This document shows, one piece after another, positions 28,455 through 36,528 of a stretch of DNA of 64,000 nt. Numbering within the stretch: position 1 is the stretch's first letter; each line of letters begins with the position of its first letter. Where the stretch lies: contig JASBSZ010000014.1 in assembly GCA_030148665.1 (NCBI GenBank), positions 37,395 through 101,394 of the forward strand. Reading direction: 5' to 3'. The notes under the pieces are model-generated. The model made no database searches. It was not told where the DNA came from and worked only from the letters and a program-made list of their open reading frames with translations. Made by a program: the position numbers and the translations under genes. Source of the stretch: Alphaproteobacteria bacterium (GTDB lineage Bacteria > Pseudomonadota > Alphaproteobacteria > Rhodobacterales > Rhodobacteraceae).

Positions 28455-29507
28455 ATGTCCGGGTCGGTACTGGAGTGGTATGACCACCATGCACGCGTGC
28501 TGCCCTGGCGGGTGCCGCCCGCGATGTCGCGCCGCGGTGTGCGGCCCGACCCCTATCATGTCTGGCTGTCCGAGGTCATGTTGCAGCAGACGACCGTGGC
28601 CGCGGTGGGGCGATATTTTCGCGACTTTGTTGCGCGCTGGCCCGGTGTCCGTGACCTGGCGGCCGCCGAAGATGCCCAGGTGATGGGCGCCTGGGCCGGG
28701 CTGGGATATTACGCGCGGGCACGCAACCTTTTGAAATGCGCGCGCGAGGTTTCGACGCGATACGGTGGCCGTTTTCCCGACACATATGATGCATTGGTCG
28801 CCCTGCCGGGGATCGGCCCCTATACGGGGGCGGCGATCGCCGCCATTGCCTTTGACAGGCCCGAGGTGGTGGTTGACGGCAATGTCGAGCGCGTTGTCGC
28901 CCGGCTGTTTGCGGTGACCGACCCGTTGCCCGCAAGCAAGCCGTTGCTGCGCAGCCATGCGGCCGTGCTGACCCCGCAGCAGCGGCCCGGCGACCACGCA
29001 CAGGCGATGATGGATCTGGGGGCCACCATCTGCACGCCGCGCAACCCGGCCTGCCCGCGCTGTCCGGTGCGTGAACATTGTCTGGCGCATGCGCGTGGCA
29101 TCGAGGCCGAATTGCCCCGGCGCCAGCCGCGTTCCGCCCGGCCCGCACGGAGGGGGACGGCCTATATCGCGCGCCGCTCTGACGGGGCGCTGTTGCTGGA
29201 AAGGCGGCCTGCACGGGGGCTGCTGGGCGGGATGCTGGGCTGGCCCGGCGATCCGCTGGGCGAAACGGATGTCGTGCCAACGCCGCCCCTGCCGGCCGCG
29301 TGGCGGCAGCTCGATGGCGAGGTGCGCCATGTATTCACCCATTTCTCGCTGACCATGACGGTCTGGTTTGCCGACGTCCCGCATGAGGCCAACCCCGGAG
29401 AGCGCGTGTTCCTCATGCCCGACGAATTTGATGCGGCGCATCTGCCCAGCGTCATGCGCAAGGCACACGCGCTTGCCTTTCCCCATCGGGGCCTTTCGGG
29501 CGGTTGA
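28455..29507 (+). CDS. mutY: A/G-specific adenine glycosylase MutY
   Basis: 350 residues. Catalytic Glu40 in WLSEVMLQQTTVA, helix-hairpin-helix LPGIGPYTGAAIAAIAFD, Asp in VVDGNVERVVARL, and the [4Fe-4S] loop C-X6-C-X2-C-X5-C (CTPRNPACPRCPVREHC). A NUDIX-like C-terminal 8-oxoG-recognition domain follows (about 230-350). It excises A opposite 8-oxoG, complementing MutM at 4.4 kb. ATG 28455 chosen by family alignment; the frame is open upstream. Confidence 0.95.
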   Translation: MSGSVLEWYDHHARVLPWRVPPAMSRRGVRPDPYHVWLSEVMLQQTTVAAVGRYFRDFVARWPGVRDLAAAEDAQVMGAWAGLGYYARARNLLKCAREVSTRYGGRFPDTYDALVALPGIGPYTGAAIAAIAFDRPEVVVDGNVERVVARLFAVTDPLPASKPLLRSHAAVLTPQQRPGDHAQAMMDLGATICTPRNPACPRCPVREHCLAHARGIEAELPRRQPRSARPARRGTAYIARRSDGALLLERRPARGLLGGMLGWPGDPLGETDVVPTPPLPAAWRQLDGEVRHVFTHFSLTMTVWFADVPHEANPGERVFLMPDEFDAAHLPSVMRKAHALAFPHRGLSGG

Positions 29508-29662
29508 TACGGGCGGCAATTTTCCTGAATCGTGACCTTGCGGATTTTTTCGATGCGGGCTAGGCCAAGGGTCTGGTCGGGAGTCGGGTCCGGCAGGCTT
29601 CGCGACCAACGGGCGAAACTTGAACCGGGAACAATCCCGGAAAGTGCAAGGCGGGGGCAAAA

Positions 29663-30382
29663 ATGGGGGGGTGGAGTTTTCTCCTGCTCGGGTTTTTCAT
29701 CGGCATCACACATGCCTTCGAGGCCGATCATCTGGCAGCGGTAGGCACATTGGCGTCGTCTGGCAAGGCCTCGGCGAAACGGCTGGCCCTTCTGGGGGCC
29801 AGCTGGGGCATGGGTCACACGACCACGTTGTTTCTGATCAGCCTGCCCGTGATCGCCTTTGGTTACGCGCTCACGACGCGCATCGCGGCGGGAATGGAAT
29901 TTTTCGTCGGCATCATGCTGGTCGGCCTGGGCGCCAGCGTGTTCTGGAGGCTGCGCCGAAACAAGGTACATTTCCATCTGCACGATCATGGCGACGGCAG
30001 GCGTCATTTTCACGCCCACAGCCATGCCCATGCGCATGTGCCCCATGAACGGGACCCCCACCAGCATCAGCATCGCATGTTTTCGTTCAGGGCCTATGCG
30101 GTGGGGTTGGCCCATGGTGCCGCGGGTTCGGCCGGCCTGGTGGCGCTGGCGGCGGCGGCAACGCAGAATGTCGTGACCGCGCTGGCCTATATTCTGGTCT
30201 TTGGCGTCGGGTCGATCCTGGGCATGGCCAGCCTGACCTATACAGCCAGCTGGCCGCTGAAGCTGGCTGAAAAATCGGCCACGCGCCTGTTGCGCGCAGT
30301 TCAGTTCCTGGTGGCAAGCGCCGCCGTTTTCATCGGCGTCAGCGTGATGTTCGAGCAGGGTCCCGTTCTGTGGGGCGGCTGA
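29663..30382 (+). CDS. Nickel/cobalt transporter-like membrane protein (NiCoT/UreH type) with His-rich loop
   Basis: 239 residues with about six membrane segments. The first carries HAFEADHLAAVGTL (17-30), resembling the metal-binding H-x4-DH motif of NiCoT/UreH/RcnA-like transporters. A second signature is GLAHGAAGSAGLVALA. Between the halves lies a loop packed with histidines (about residues 100-136, some 17 His in under 40 residues). Likely moves Ni, Co or another transition metal across the inner membrane; direction unknown. No urease or hydrogenase genes nearby. Confidence 0.75.
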   Translation: MGGWSFLLLGFFIGITHAFEADHLAAVGTLASSGKASAKRLALLGASWGMGHTTTLFLISLPVIAFGYALTTRIAAGMEFFVGIMLVGLGASVFWRLRRNKVHFHLHDHGDGRRHFHAHSHAHAHVPHERDPHQHQHRMFSFRAYAVGLAHGAAGSAGLVALAAAATQNVVTALAYILVFGVGSILGMASLTYTASWPLKLAEKSATRLLRAVQFLVASAAVFIGVSVMFEQGPVLWGG

Positions 30383-30554
30383 TCTGGCGGGCATGCCGGC
30401 CCGGACGGGGGACATTTTACCAAAAGGTTGAATGATGGGCAGGCGGCCGGGGCAGGGCAATTGCGCGACCATAGGTGTTGCGGCCGAATGACACGCTGAA
30501 AAAATACACGTAAAAACAGTTAGTTGCAGCGTTTTCTGCAGGGCCTATTCCTCC

Positions 30555-30583
30555 TTGACTCTACAGCCACCCTTTCCTAGTTT
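30555..30583 (+). promoter_or_regulatory. Probable promoter of the F0 ATP synthase operon
   Basis: TTGACT (30555-30560), 17-bp spacer, TAGTTT (30578-30583), 31 bp upstream of the atpI ATG. It closes a 232-bp gene-free stretch (30383-30614), which is AT-richer near 30500 and otherwise featureless. Confidence 0.6.
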
Positions 30584-30614
30584 CCGCGCGACAGTCGAGA
30601 GGGGTCTTTGTTGG

Positions 30615-30962
30615 ATGCCGGATGCGCCCGATCCAGGGGATCTGCGGGAACTGGAGGCCCGGATCAGGGCCGCCAGGGACAGAAAGGAAGGCGGCTTTCG
30701 ACATGATGGCCAGCAAACGGCGATCGGGGCCGTGTGGCAGATGGTTCTTGAGCTTGTCGTCGGCATGGCGATGGGCGCGGGCATCGGGTATGGGCTGGAC
30801 GCCCTGTTCGGGACGCTCCCGATCTTCCTGGTGCTGTTTTCGCTGCTGGGCTTTGCGGCGGGCGTTCGCACCATGATGCGCACCGCCCGCGAGGTGCAGG
30901 AGCGGGCCGAAAAGGCCGCAGCCGAGGACAAGGCGGCGGACAAGGCGAAACAGGGCGAATGA
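30615..30962 (+). CDS. atpI: ATP synthase accessory protein AtpI
   Basis: 115 residues. Two membrane segments (about 40-62 and 67-90: VVGMAMGAGIGYGLDALFGTLPIFLVLFSLLGFAAGVRTMMR) and a charged C-terminus rich in Ala/Lys/Glu, as in alphaproteobacterial AtpI (AtpQ/AtpI family). Thought to help c-ring assembly. The N-terminal part (PDAPDPGDLRELEARIRAAR) is hydrophilic. First gene of the atpI-B-E-b'-b operon. ATG 30615. Confidence 0.88.
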   Translation: MPDAPDPGDLRELEARIRAARDRKEGGFRHDGQQTAIGAVWQMVLELVVGMAMGAGIGYGLDALFGTLPIFLVLFSLLGFAAGVRTMMRTAREVQERAEKAAAEDKAADKAKQGE

Positions 30963-31001
30963 GTAACAGGCCCGCTGGGGCCAGAAGGCGAAGGTGACGA
31001 A

Positions 31002-31757
31002 ATGGCAAGCGATGTGGCCGAGGGTGGCTTCAATATCCAGCCGATGGAGCAGTTCGTGATCAAACCGCTGTTTGGCGGGCACGAACTGAACTGGTACACG
31101 CCCACGAACATGACCCTGTGGATGGGAATCGCGATTCTTGCCGCAACCCTGCTGCTGATCGTCGGCACCAGGCGTCGCGCGATCGTGCCGACCCGCACCC
31201 AGTCGATTGCCGAGGTGTTCTACAGCTTTGTCTACCGGATGGTCGAGGACATCAACGGCACCGCGGGGCTGAAATACTTTCCCTACATCCTGACCCTGTT
31301 CACCTTTGTCCTGGCGGCGAATTCGCTGGGCCTCGTCCCCTATTCGTTCACCACGACCAGCCAGGCCGCGATCACCGTGACCCTGGCCCTGACGGTGTTC
31401 CTGTCGGTGACGATCATCGGCATCATCAAGAACGGCCCCCGGTTCCTCAAGGTTTTCTGGATCGACAGCGCGCCGCTGGCGCTGCGGCCGGTTCTGGCGG
31501 TGATCGAGATCATCTCGTATTTCGTGCGGCCCGTCAGCCACTCGATCCGACTTATGGGCAACATGATGGCCGGCCATGCGGTGATCAAGGTGTTCGCGGG
31601 TTTCGCCGGCGCGCTGGGCGTCTTTGCGGTGTTCCCGGTTCTGGCCATCATGGGTGTCCTGGCGCTCGAGGTGATCGTTGCCTTCATCCAGGCATATGTC
31701 TTTGCAATTCTGACCGTGATCTACATGAACGATGCCCTGCATCCGGGTGGGCACTAG
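31002..31757 (+). CDS. atpB: ATP synthase F0 subunit a
   Basis: 251 residues, five to six membrane helices. The essential Arg183 lies in [14 protein letters not shown] (180-192), followed by the [22 protein letters not shown] helix. Subunit a forms the proton half-channels against the c-ring. GAAGGTGACGAA precedes ATG 31002. Followed 45 bp downstream by atpE. Confidence 0.97.
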   Translation: MASDVAEGGFNIQPMEQFVIKPLFGGHELNWYTPTNMTLWMGIAILAATLLLIVGTRRRAIVPTRTQSIAEVFYSFVYRMVEDINGTAGLKYFPYILTLFTFVLAANSLGLVPYSFTTTSQAAITVTLALTVFLSVTIIGIIKNGPRFLKVFWIDSAPLALRPVLAVIEIISYFVRPVSHSIRLMGNMMAGHAVIKVFAGFAGALGVFAVFPVLAIMGVLALEVIVAFIQAYVFAILTVIYMNDALHPGGH

Positions 31758-31802
31758 GTCGGAACCCGAAAATCCAGCCATTCTTATCAAAGGAGAAATC
31801 AA

Positions 31803-32045
31803 ATGGCAGTCACTGGTGATCTGGTACAAATGGGCGCACTGATCGGTGCAGGTCTGGCCTGTACGGGTATGGGCGGCGCGGCCATCGGCATCGGCCATGT
31901 TGTCGGCAACTACCTGTCGGGTGCCCTGCGCAACCCGTCGGCCGCTGCGGGCCAGACCGCGACGATGTTCATCGGTATCGCGTTTGCCGAGGCCATGGGG
32001 ATCTTTTCGTTCCTCATCGCGCTGTTGCTGATGTACGCTCAATAA
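31803..32045 (+). CDS. atpE: ATP synthase F0 subunit c
   Basis: 80 residues, two hydrophobic helices joined by the polar loop LRNPSA (R43-N44-P45). The proton-binding carboxylate is Glu63 ([11 protein letters not shown]), and no extra Na-binding polar pattern is evident, so a proton-driven ring is likely. AAAGGAG lies upstream of ATG 31803. A hairpin (32071-32094) lies between this gene and b', perhaps raising the yield of c relative to other subunits. Confidence 0.97.
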   Translation: MAVTGDLVQMGALIGAGLACTGMGGAAIGIGHVVGNYLSGALRNPSAAAGQTATMFIGIAFAEAMGIFSFLIALLLMYAQ

Positions 32046-32070
32046 GCGGCGGAACCCAGGACATGTTCGG

Positions 32071-32094
32071 GCGATCCCGTCGTTGCGGGGTCGC
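32071..32094 (+). promoter_or_regulatory. Intercistronic hairpin between atpE and the b' gene
   Basis: GCGATCCC (32071-32078), 8-nt loop, GGGGTCGC (32087-32094): 8 pairs including one G-U. It begins 26 bp after the atpE stop inside a 102-bp spacer, the longest in this operon. No T-run, so it is more likely a processing or stability element than a terminator. Confidence 0.45.
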
Positions 32095-32147
32095 TGGGGT
32101 TTCCGGGGTGACGGCACTGCGCCGACCCAGAGCTTATGGAGGATGCA

Positions 32148-32702
32148 ATGGCATCTGATATCGAAATGGCGAAAGCAGCCGGCGAGGCGGTGAAGGAAGC
32201 GGGCGAATCCGTCGGGATGCCGCAGCTTGACTTCGGCACCTATCCGAACCAGATCTTCTGGTTGGTGGTGACGCTTGTCATCCTGTTTTTCCTGATGAAG
32301 CGCATCGCCATCCCGCGGATTGCCGCAATCCTGAGCGAACGCCAGGGCGCCATCGCAAGCGATCTGGAACAGGCCGAGGAAATGCGGCGCAAGGCGGTCG
32401 AGGCCGAGCAGGCCTATAATCAGGCGCTGGCCGATGCCCGTGCCGAGGCCAACCGCATCATCGCCGAGGCCAAGGCCGAGATCCAGAAGGATGTCGATGC
32501 CGCGACAGCCAGGGCCGAGGCGGAAATCGCCGCCAAGGCCGCGGAATCGGAAAAGCGCATTGCCGAGATCCGCGCCGGTGCAATGGAAGCGGTGGAACAG
32601 GTGGCGCGTGATGCGGCGGTCGAGATTGTCGAACTCATCATGCCCAGCCTTGCTGATGCCAAGACCATCGAAAAGGCCGTCGCCGCGAGGGTGAAAGGAT
32701 GA
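32148..32702 (+). CDS. ATP synthase F0 subunit b'
   Basis: 184 residues from ATG 32148 (GGAGG at 32138-32142). A single membrane span near 37-55 (IFWLVVTLVILFFLMKRIAI) is followed by a long Ala/Glu/Lys/Arg coiled-coil stalk. The N-terminal LDFGTYPNQIFWL motif identifies the b' type, placed before b in Rhodobacterales. With b it forms the peripheral stalk. An ATG at 32136 is in frame but overlaps the ribosome site. The end overlaps the b gene by ATGA. Confidence 0.93.
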   Translation: MASDIEMAKAAGEAVKEAGESVGMPQLDFGTYPNQIFWLVVTLVILFFLMKRIAIPRIAAILSERQGAIASDLEQAEEMRRKAVEAEQAYNQALADARAEANRIIAEAKAEIQKDVDAATARAEAEIAAKAAESEKRIAEIRAGAMEAVEQVARDAAVEIVELIMPSLADAKTIEKAVAARVKG

Positions 32703-33277
32703 CTCGGATGAAGATTGCAAGATTCGGCGTCCTGCTCGCGGCATTGTCTGTCGGGGGCCCTGCCCTTGCCGGCGGCGAAGAGCCCTTTTTCTCGCTCTAC
32801 AATTCCGAGTTCGTGGTGGTCATTGCCACGGTGTTGTTTGTCGCGCTGCTGATCTATCTCAAGGTCCCGGCGATGATCAACAAGATGCTCGACGCGCGCG
32901 CCGACCGTATCCGCGAGGAACTGGACGAGGCCCGTCGCCTGCGTGAAGAGGCCCAGGGAATCCTGGCCTCGTACGAGCGCAAGCAGAAAGAGGTCAAGGA
33001 ACATGCCGAGGGCATCGTCACACATGCCCGGCAGGAGGCCGCCGCCGCCGCTGCCCGCGCCAAGGAAGATCTGAAGGAATCGATCGCCCGCCGTTTGCAG
33101 GCAGCCGAGGAACAGATTGCCTCGGCCGAGGCATCGGCTGTCAAGGAGGTGCGCGACACCGCCGTCGCCGTGGCCATTGACGCCGCGCGCGAGGTCATTG
33201 CGAAACGGATGACCGCCAAGGACGGCAACGCGCTGATCGATCAGGCGATCGACGAGGTCGGGCGCAAGCTGCACTGA
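32699..33277 (+). CDS. atpF: ATP synthase F0 subunit b
   Basis: 192 residues. An N-terminal hydrophobic stretch ending ALAGG looks like a leader segment; the true membrane span is EFVVVIATVLFVALLIYLKVPAMI (about 38-61). It is followed by a long charged coiled coil. Forms the peripheral stalk with b'. ATG 32699 overlaps the b' stop; ATG 32708 is an alternative. Last gene of the operon; F1 genes (atpHAGDC) are elsewhere, as usual in this order. Confidence 0.93.
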   Translation: MTRMKIARFGVLLAALSVGGPALAGGEEPFFSLYNSEFVVVIATVLFVALLIYLKVPAMINKMLDARADRIREELDEARRLREEAQGILASYERKQKEVKEHAEGIVTHARQEAAAAAARAKEDLKESIARRLQAAEEQIASAEASAVKEVRDTAVAVAIDAAREVIAKRMTAKDGNALIDQAIDEVGRKLH

Positions 33278-33320
33278 CTGGCCTGAACACAACGCGCCCC
33301 AGGCGTGGCAAGATCAGGTA

Positions 33321-33348
33321 AAAGGCCCGGCGTCATGTCGGGCCTTTT
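33321..33348. terminator. Bidirectional-looking terminator after the F0 operon
   Basis: AAAGGCCCG (33321-33329), 9-nt loop, CGGGCCTTT (33339-33347), then T and a T-rich stretch. The A-run on the other side lets it also serve the convergent secreted-protein gene ending at 33364. Confidence 0.85.
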
Positions 33349-33363
33349 CGTTTCTTGTCTGCC

Positions 33364-33888
33364 TCAACGATAGTCGTCGTCGGCGGGCAAATTGGTCACA
33401 TAGCCGGAATCGGGCGCGTAATTGCCGAACTTTGCTCGCAGGCGGGGCTCTTCGCCAAACGGGATCGACACCAGGGCACAGCCCTCGTCAAGGGCGGTCC
33501 CGTTCAGGTTGGCCACGATGCAGCGCGATTGGGGCGGCCCCTGCACGACCGGAACCCTCTGGCGATACTCATAGGTCCCCCAATACACGCCCTTCACGGT
33601 CCGGGTGACATAGCGTTGCGGAACGGCATATCCGTCGGGGCGGATCATTACCGCATAAGGCTGGACATAGACGACGCCGGCGACGGGTGCCGGGGTCGCA
33701 ACGGTACCGGCCCGATATCCCGTATAGGGTTCGATGTAGGGTGCGCTCGATCCGAGTGGCGGCAGTGGCGGGCCGCCATGCCAGTTTGCGGGATAGGCCG
33801 GTCGTCCCCATTCCTGTGCGGTGGCAATGCCTGATGCCAGCCCGAGTATCAGCCCCGGAATCAGTGTCGATGCGAAAAGAATCTTCAT
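33364..33888 (-). CDS. Exported proline/tyrosine-rich protein of unknown function
   Basis: 174 residues with a signal peptide (MKILFASTLIPGLILGLASGIATAQ, cleavage near residue 24). The mature protein is rich in Pro, Gly and Tyr (NWHGGPPLPPLGSSAPYIEPYTGYRAG) with one Cys pair (SRCIVA, DEGCALV). I do not recognise the family. The Pro/Tyr-rich N-terminal part suggests an extended cell-envelope segment. ATG 33888 is chosen as it begins the signal peptide; the frame extends further upstream. Confidence 0.65.
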   Translation of the reverse strand: MKILFASTLIPGLILGLASGIATAQEWGRPAYPANWHGGPPLPPLGSSAPYIEPYTGYRAGTVATPAPVAGVVYVQPYAVMIRPDGYAVPQRYVTRTVKGVYWGTYEYRQRVPVVQGPPQSRCIVANLNGTALDEGCALVSIPFGEEPRLRAKFGNYAPDSGYVTNLPADDDYR

Positions 33889-34025
33889 TGGACCACCCCC
33901 AAAACAACCAATAACAATACCGGATGTTACGAGTATCGGAGAGGATGAGTCAAAAAGCACCGCGATCGTGGTGTGAACGGAAACAATATGACAAATAAAT
34001 CAGCGATTGTTTCCAATACCTTCCT

Positions 34026-34793
34026 TTATCGCCCAGCCTCATGTTCGATCCTCAGGCGGGCGATCATTTCGTCCTGTTCGATCTTTTTCTGCTTGCGCAT
34101 GGCCGATTCGACGAAATCGAGGTGTTCCTCGACGGCCCGTCTGGCCGCCACATGGTCGCGCGCCTGAAGCGCATCGTTGATTGCCCTGTGCTGGGCCAGC
34201 AGGGATGATCGCGTATTGCGCTGCTGAAAGATGACCTGACGGTTGTAGAACACGCCCGAGCGCAACATCTCGAACATGGACCGCATCATGTGCAGCATGA
34301 TCACGTTGTGCGAGGCCTCGATGATCGAAAGATGGAATTCGGCGTCAAGGCGTGCTTCGGTCCTGGCGTCCCGGCGGTTGCTGGTCGCCTCCATCTTGCC
34401 ATAGATCGTGTCGATCAGCCTGAGATCGGTGTCACTGCCAAGGCGCGCGGCGCGCTCGGCGGCGAGGCCTTCGAGGTCGCGGCGAAAGGAAAGATAGTCG
34501 AACAGGGCCTCGTCATGGGTCGCAAACAGTTCGATCAGCGGTTTCGAAAAGGCCGAGCCAAGAACCTCGGCCACATAGATGCCGGCACCGGGACGCGTGA
34601 CCAGCAGGTCGCGGGCCTCTAGTTCGGCTATCGCCTCGCGCAACGACGGGCGCGAGACACCCATGCGTTCGGCCAGGTCGCGCTCGGATGGCAGTCGCTC
34701 GCCGGGGCGCAGGATTCCACGCAGGATGAGGCTCTCGATCTGGCGGATGATCGAGGAGGAAATTCTTTCGGTCTTGACCTTGCGAAACGGCAT
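34026..34793 (-). CDS. FadR/PdhR-type GntR transcriptional regulator, likely controls glcDEF
   Basis: 255 residues from ATG 34793 (MPFRKVKTERISS); GTG 34802 would add three. The winged HTH is at about 30-70 (PSERDLAERMGVSRPSLREAIAELEARDLL), followed by an FCD ligand-binding domain with DAEFHLSIIEASHN. FadR/PdhR/GlcC/LldR relatives respond to small organic acids. An inverted repeat TGGTAA-N7-TTACCA lies upstream of this gene and upstream of glcD (53207-53225), so autoregulation and control of glycolate oxidation are inferred. No metabolic gene is adjacent. Confidence 0.9.
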   Translation of the reverse strand: MPFRKVKTERISSSIIRQIESLILRGILRPGERLPSERDLAERMGVSRPSLREAIAELEARDLLVTRPGAGIYVAEVLGSAFSKPLIELFATHDEALFDYLSFRRDLEGLAAERAARLGSDTDLRLIDTIYGKMEATSNRRDARTEARLDAEFHLSIIEASHNVIMLHMMRSMFEMLRSGVFYNRQVIFQQRNTRSSLLAQHRAINDALQARDHVAARRAVEEHLDFVESAMRKQKKIEQDEMIARLRIEHEAGR

Positions 34794-34829
34794 CCTGAAC
34801 ACTACCCCGGAACTGCTGCGATCCTGCCA

Positions 34830-34850
34830 CTGGTAATATTTCTTTACCAG
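34830..34850. promoter_or_regulatory. Operator-like inverted repeat upstream of the GntR regulator gene
   Basis: CTGGTAA (34830-34836), 7-nt spacer, TTACCAG (34844-34850), centred 47 bp before ATG 34793. It contains TGGT...ACCA, the half-site type used by FadR/PdhR-like regulators. The same core and spacing recur before glcD. Confidence 0.7.
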
Positions 34851-34935
34851 ACAAAAAACCCCCTTCGGCAGAATCGCGCGTATCGAGCATCGACTCCTGC
34901 GACGTCGGGCCGGTCGCCCCCGGATCGGTTTGCCC

Positions 34936-35778
34936 TTACACGGCTGCGGATGTGTCGGTGCGCGCAGCCTCGCGCGCCAGCATGGCCCGCTTGACGTTCA
35001 GGCCCCAGTGATAGCCACCCAGTGCCCCATCCTTGCGCAGGACACGGTGGCACGGAATCAGCCAGCTGACCGGGTTGCGCCCGACGGCCGTTCCGACGGC
35101 CCGCACGGCCGCGGGCTGGCCGAGATGGCGTGCAATTTGGGAATAGGTCGTGACATGCCCCTCGGGGATGGCCAGCAATGCCTCCCACACCTTGATCTGA
35201 AACGGCGCGCCCGAAAGGTGCAGCGGAGTCCCGCCCCCACCTTCCATTGCGGCATCAACCCAACCCGCCAGGAATTGCCGGTCGGTGGTGAAATCTGCCG
35301 CCGGCCAGCGCGCGCGCATGTCGGCAACAGCCGTCTCGCGCCCGGTTTCGGCGGCAAAGGCAATGCCGCAGATGCCGCGATCGGTTCCCATGACCAGCAT
35401 CTCGCCGTACGGGCTGTCAAACCAACCCTGCCGGATCAGCAGGCCTTTCCCGCGGGCCGCGTACTGCCCAGGCGTCATGGCCTCCCACCGCACGAAGAGG
35501 TCGTGCAGCCGTCCGGGCCCCGAAAGCCCCGCATCAAGGGCCGCATCAAGCATGGAAAATCGCTGCTGCAGCAGCTCGCGCGCAAGACCCAGTGACAGGT
35601 ATTGTCCATAGCGCTTGGGTGACACGCCGACCCATGCGGTGAATACCTTCTGGAAATGGGCGCTGCTCAGCCCCATCGCGGCGGCAATCCTGTCCAGCGA
35701 GGGGTTTTCGTGCTGATGCGCGTCGATCCAGGCTATTGCCCGCCGCATCAGTTGATAGTGATCCCTGTTTTCCGTCAT
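34936..35778 (-). CDS. AraC HTH-methylated-DNA:protein-cysteine methyltransferase fusion (Ada-like without Ada N-domain)
   Basis: 280 residues. Residues about 15-108 are an AraC HTH (LDRIAAAMGLSSAHFQKVF, LLQQRFSMLDAALDAGL). The C-terminal half is an O6-alkylguanine transferase with PCHR (Cys243), VTTYSQIARHLG and VGTAVGRNPVSWLIPCHRV. The N-terminal zinc domain with the phosphotriester-sensing Cys of E. coli Ada is absent. Repairs O6-methylguanine; the HTH may regulate or simply aid DNA binding. GGAGGG precedes ATG 35778. Divergent from nth, so two DNA repair genes share one spacer. Confidence 0.9.
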   Translation of the reverse strand: MTENRDHYQLMRRAIAWIDAHQHENPSLDRIAAAMGLSSAHFQKVFTAWVGVSPKRYGQYLSLGLARELLQQRFSMLDAALDAGLSGPGRLHDLFVRWEAMTPGQYAARGKGLLIRQGWFDSPYGEMLVMGTDRGICGIAFAAETGRETAVADMRARWPAADFTTDRQFLAGWVDAAMEGGGGTPLHLSGAPFQIKVWEALLAIPEGHVTTYSQIARHLGQPAAVRAVGTAVGRNPVSWLIPCHRVLRKDGALGGYHWGLNVKRAMLAREAARTDTSAAV

Positions 35779-35883
35779 GTTCGCCCTCCGAGTTGCAGGA
35801 TGGCGCGTCCTGGCGGCATCATCCACCCGAATCTTGCGGTAAAGTGCTTGGATTTCCCGGACCAAGCTGTCAAAACGCGCGTC

Positions 35884-36528
35884 ATGACGGCCCAACTCGA
35901 TTACCACACGATTCGAGCAATCTTTGAACGGTTTCGTGACAGCGAACCCGAACCGCGCGGCGAACTCGACCACAGCAACGCCTATACCCTGCTGGTTGCG
36001 GTCGCGCTTTCGGCGCAGGCAACCGATGCGGGCGTGAACAAGGCCACGAAAACACTGTTCAAGGTCGCCGACAGCCCCGAAAAGATGCTCGCGCTCGGCG
36101 AAGAGGGGCTGATCGAACATATAAGGACGATCGGCCTGTACCGGCAAAAGGCCAGGAACGTGATCCGTCTCAGCCAGATCCTGGTGGACGAATACCAGGG
36201 CCAGGTACCATCATCGCGTGCAGCGCTGCAATCGCTGCCCGGTGTCGGGCGCAAGACGGCCAATGTGGTGCTGAACATCTGGTTCGGCATGCCTGCGCAG
36301 GCGGTCGATACCCATATCTTCCGCTTTGCCAACCGAACCGGCGTTGCCGTTGGCAAGGATGTTCTGGCGGTCGAGCGCGCGATCGAGGACAACGTTCCGG
36401 CCGAATTCCAGAAACACGCCCATCACTGGATGATCCTGCACGGTCGCTATGTCTGCAAGGCGCGCAAACCCGTTTGTGCCAACTGCATCATCGCGGATCT
36501 GTGCCATTCAAAGGACAAGACAACATGA
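35884..36528 (+). CDS. nth: Endonuclease III
   Basis: 214 residues. HhH motif LPGVGRKTANVVL with Lys124, catalytic Asp142 (VDTHIFRFANR) and C-terminal [4Fe-4S] ligands C-X6-C-X2-C-X5-C (CKARKPVCANCIIADLC). Removes oxidised pyrimidines and cleaves AP sites. ATG 35884; the frame extends upstream but family alignment fixes the start. The stop overlaps the adenosine kinase start by ATGA. Confidence 0.96.
   Translation: MTAQLDYHTIRAIFERFRDSEPEPRGELDHSNAYTLLVAVALSAQATDAGVNKATKTLFKVADSPEKMLALGEEGLIEHIRTIGLYRQKARNVIRLSQILVDEYQGQVPSSRAALQSLPGVGRKTANVVLNIWFGMPAQAVDTHIFRFANRTGVAVGKDVLAVERAIEDNVPAEFQKHAHHWMILHGRYVCKARKPVCANCIIADLCHSKDKTT

Noticed and set aside
30410..30425. Third FadR-type site near TTTTACCAAAAGG
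   Set aside because: Only a single half-site; no TGGTAA at the required distance.
30561..32744. Roughly 730-codon open frame antisense to the F0 operon
   Set aside because: Lies opposite five recognised atp genes, rich in His/Arg/Asp as expected of a shadow frame.
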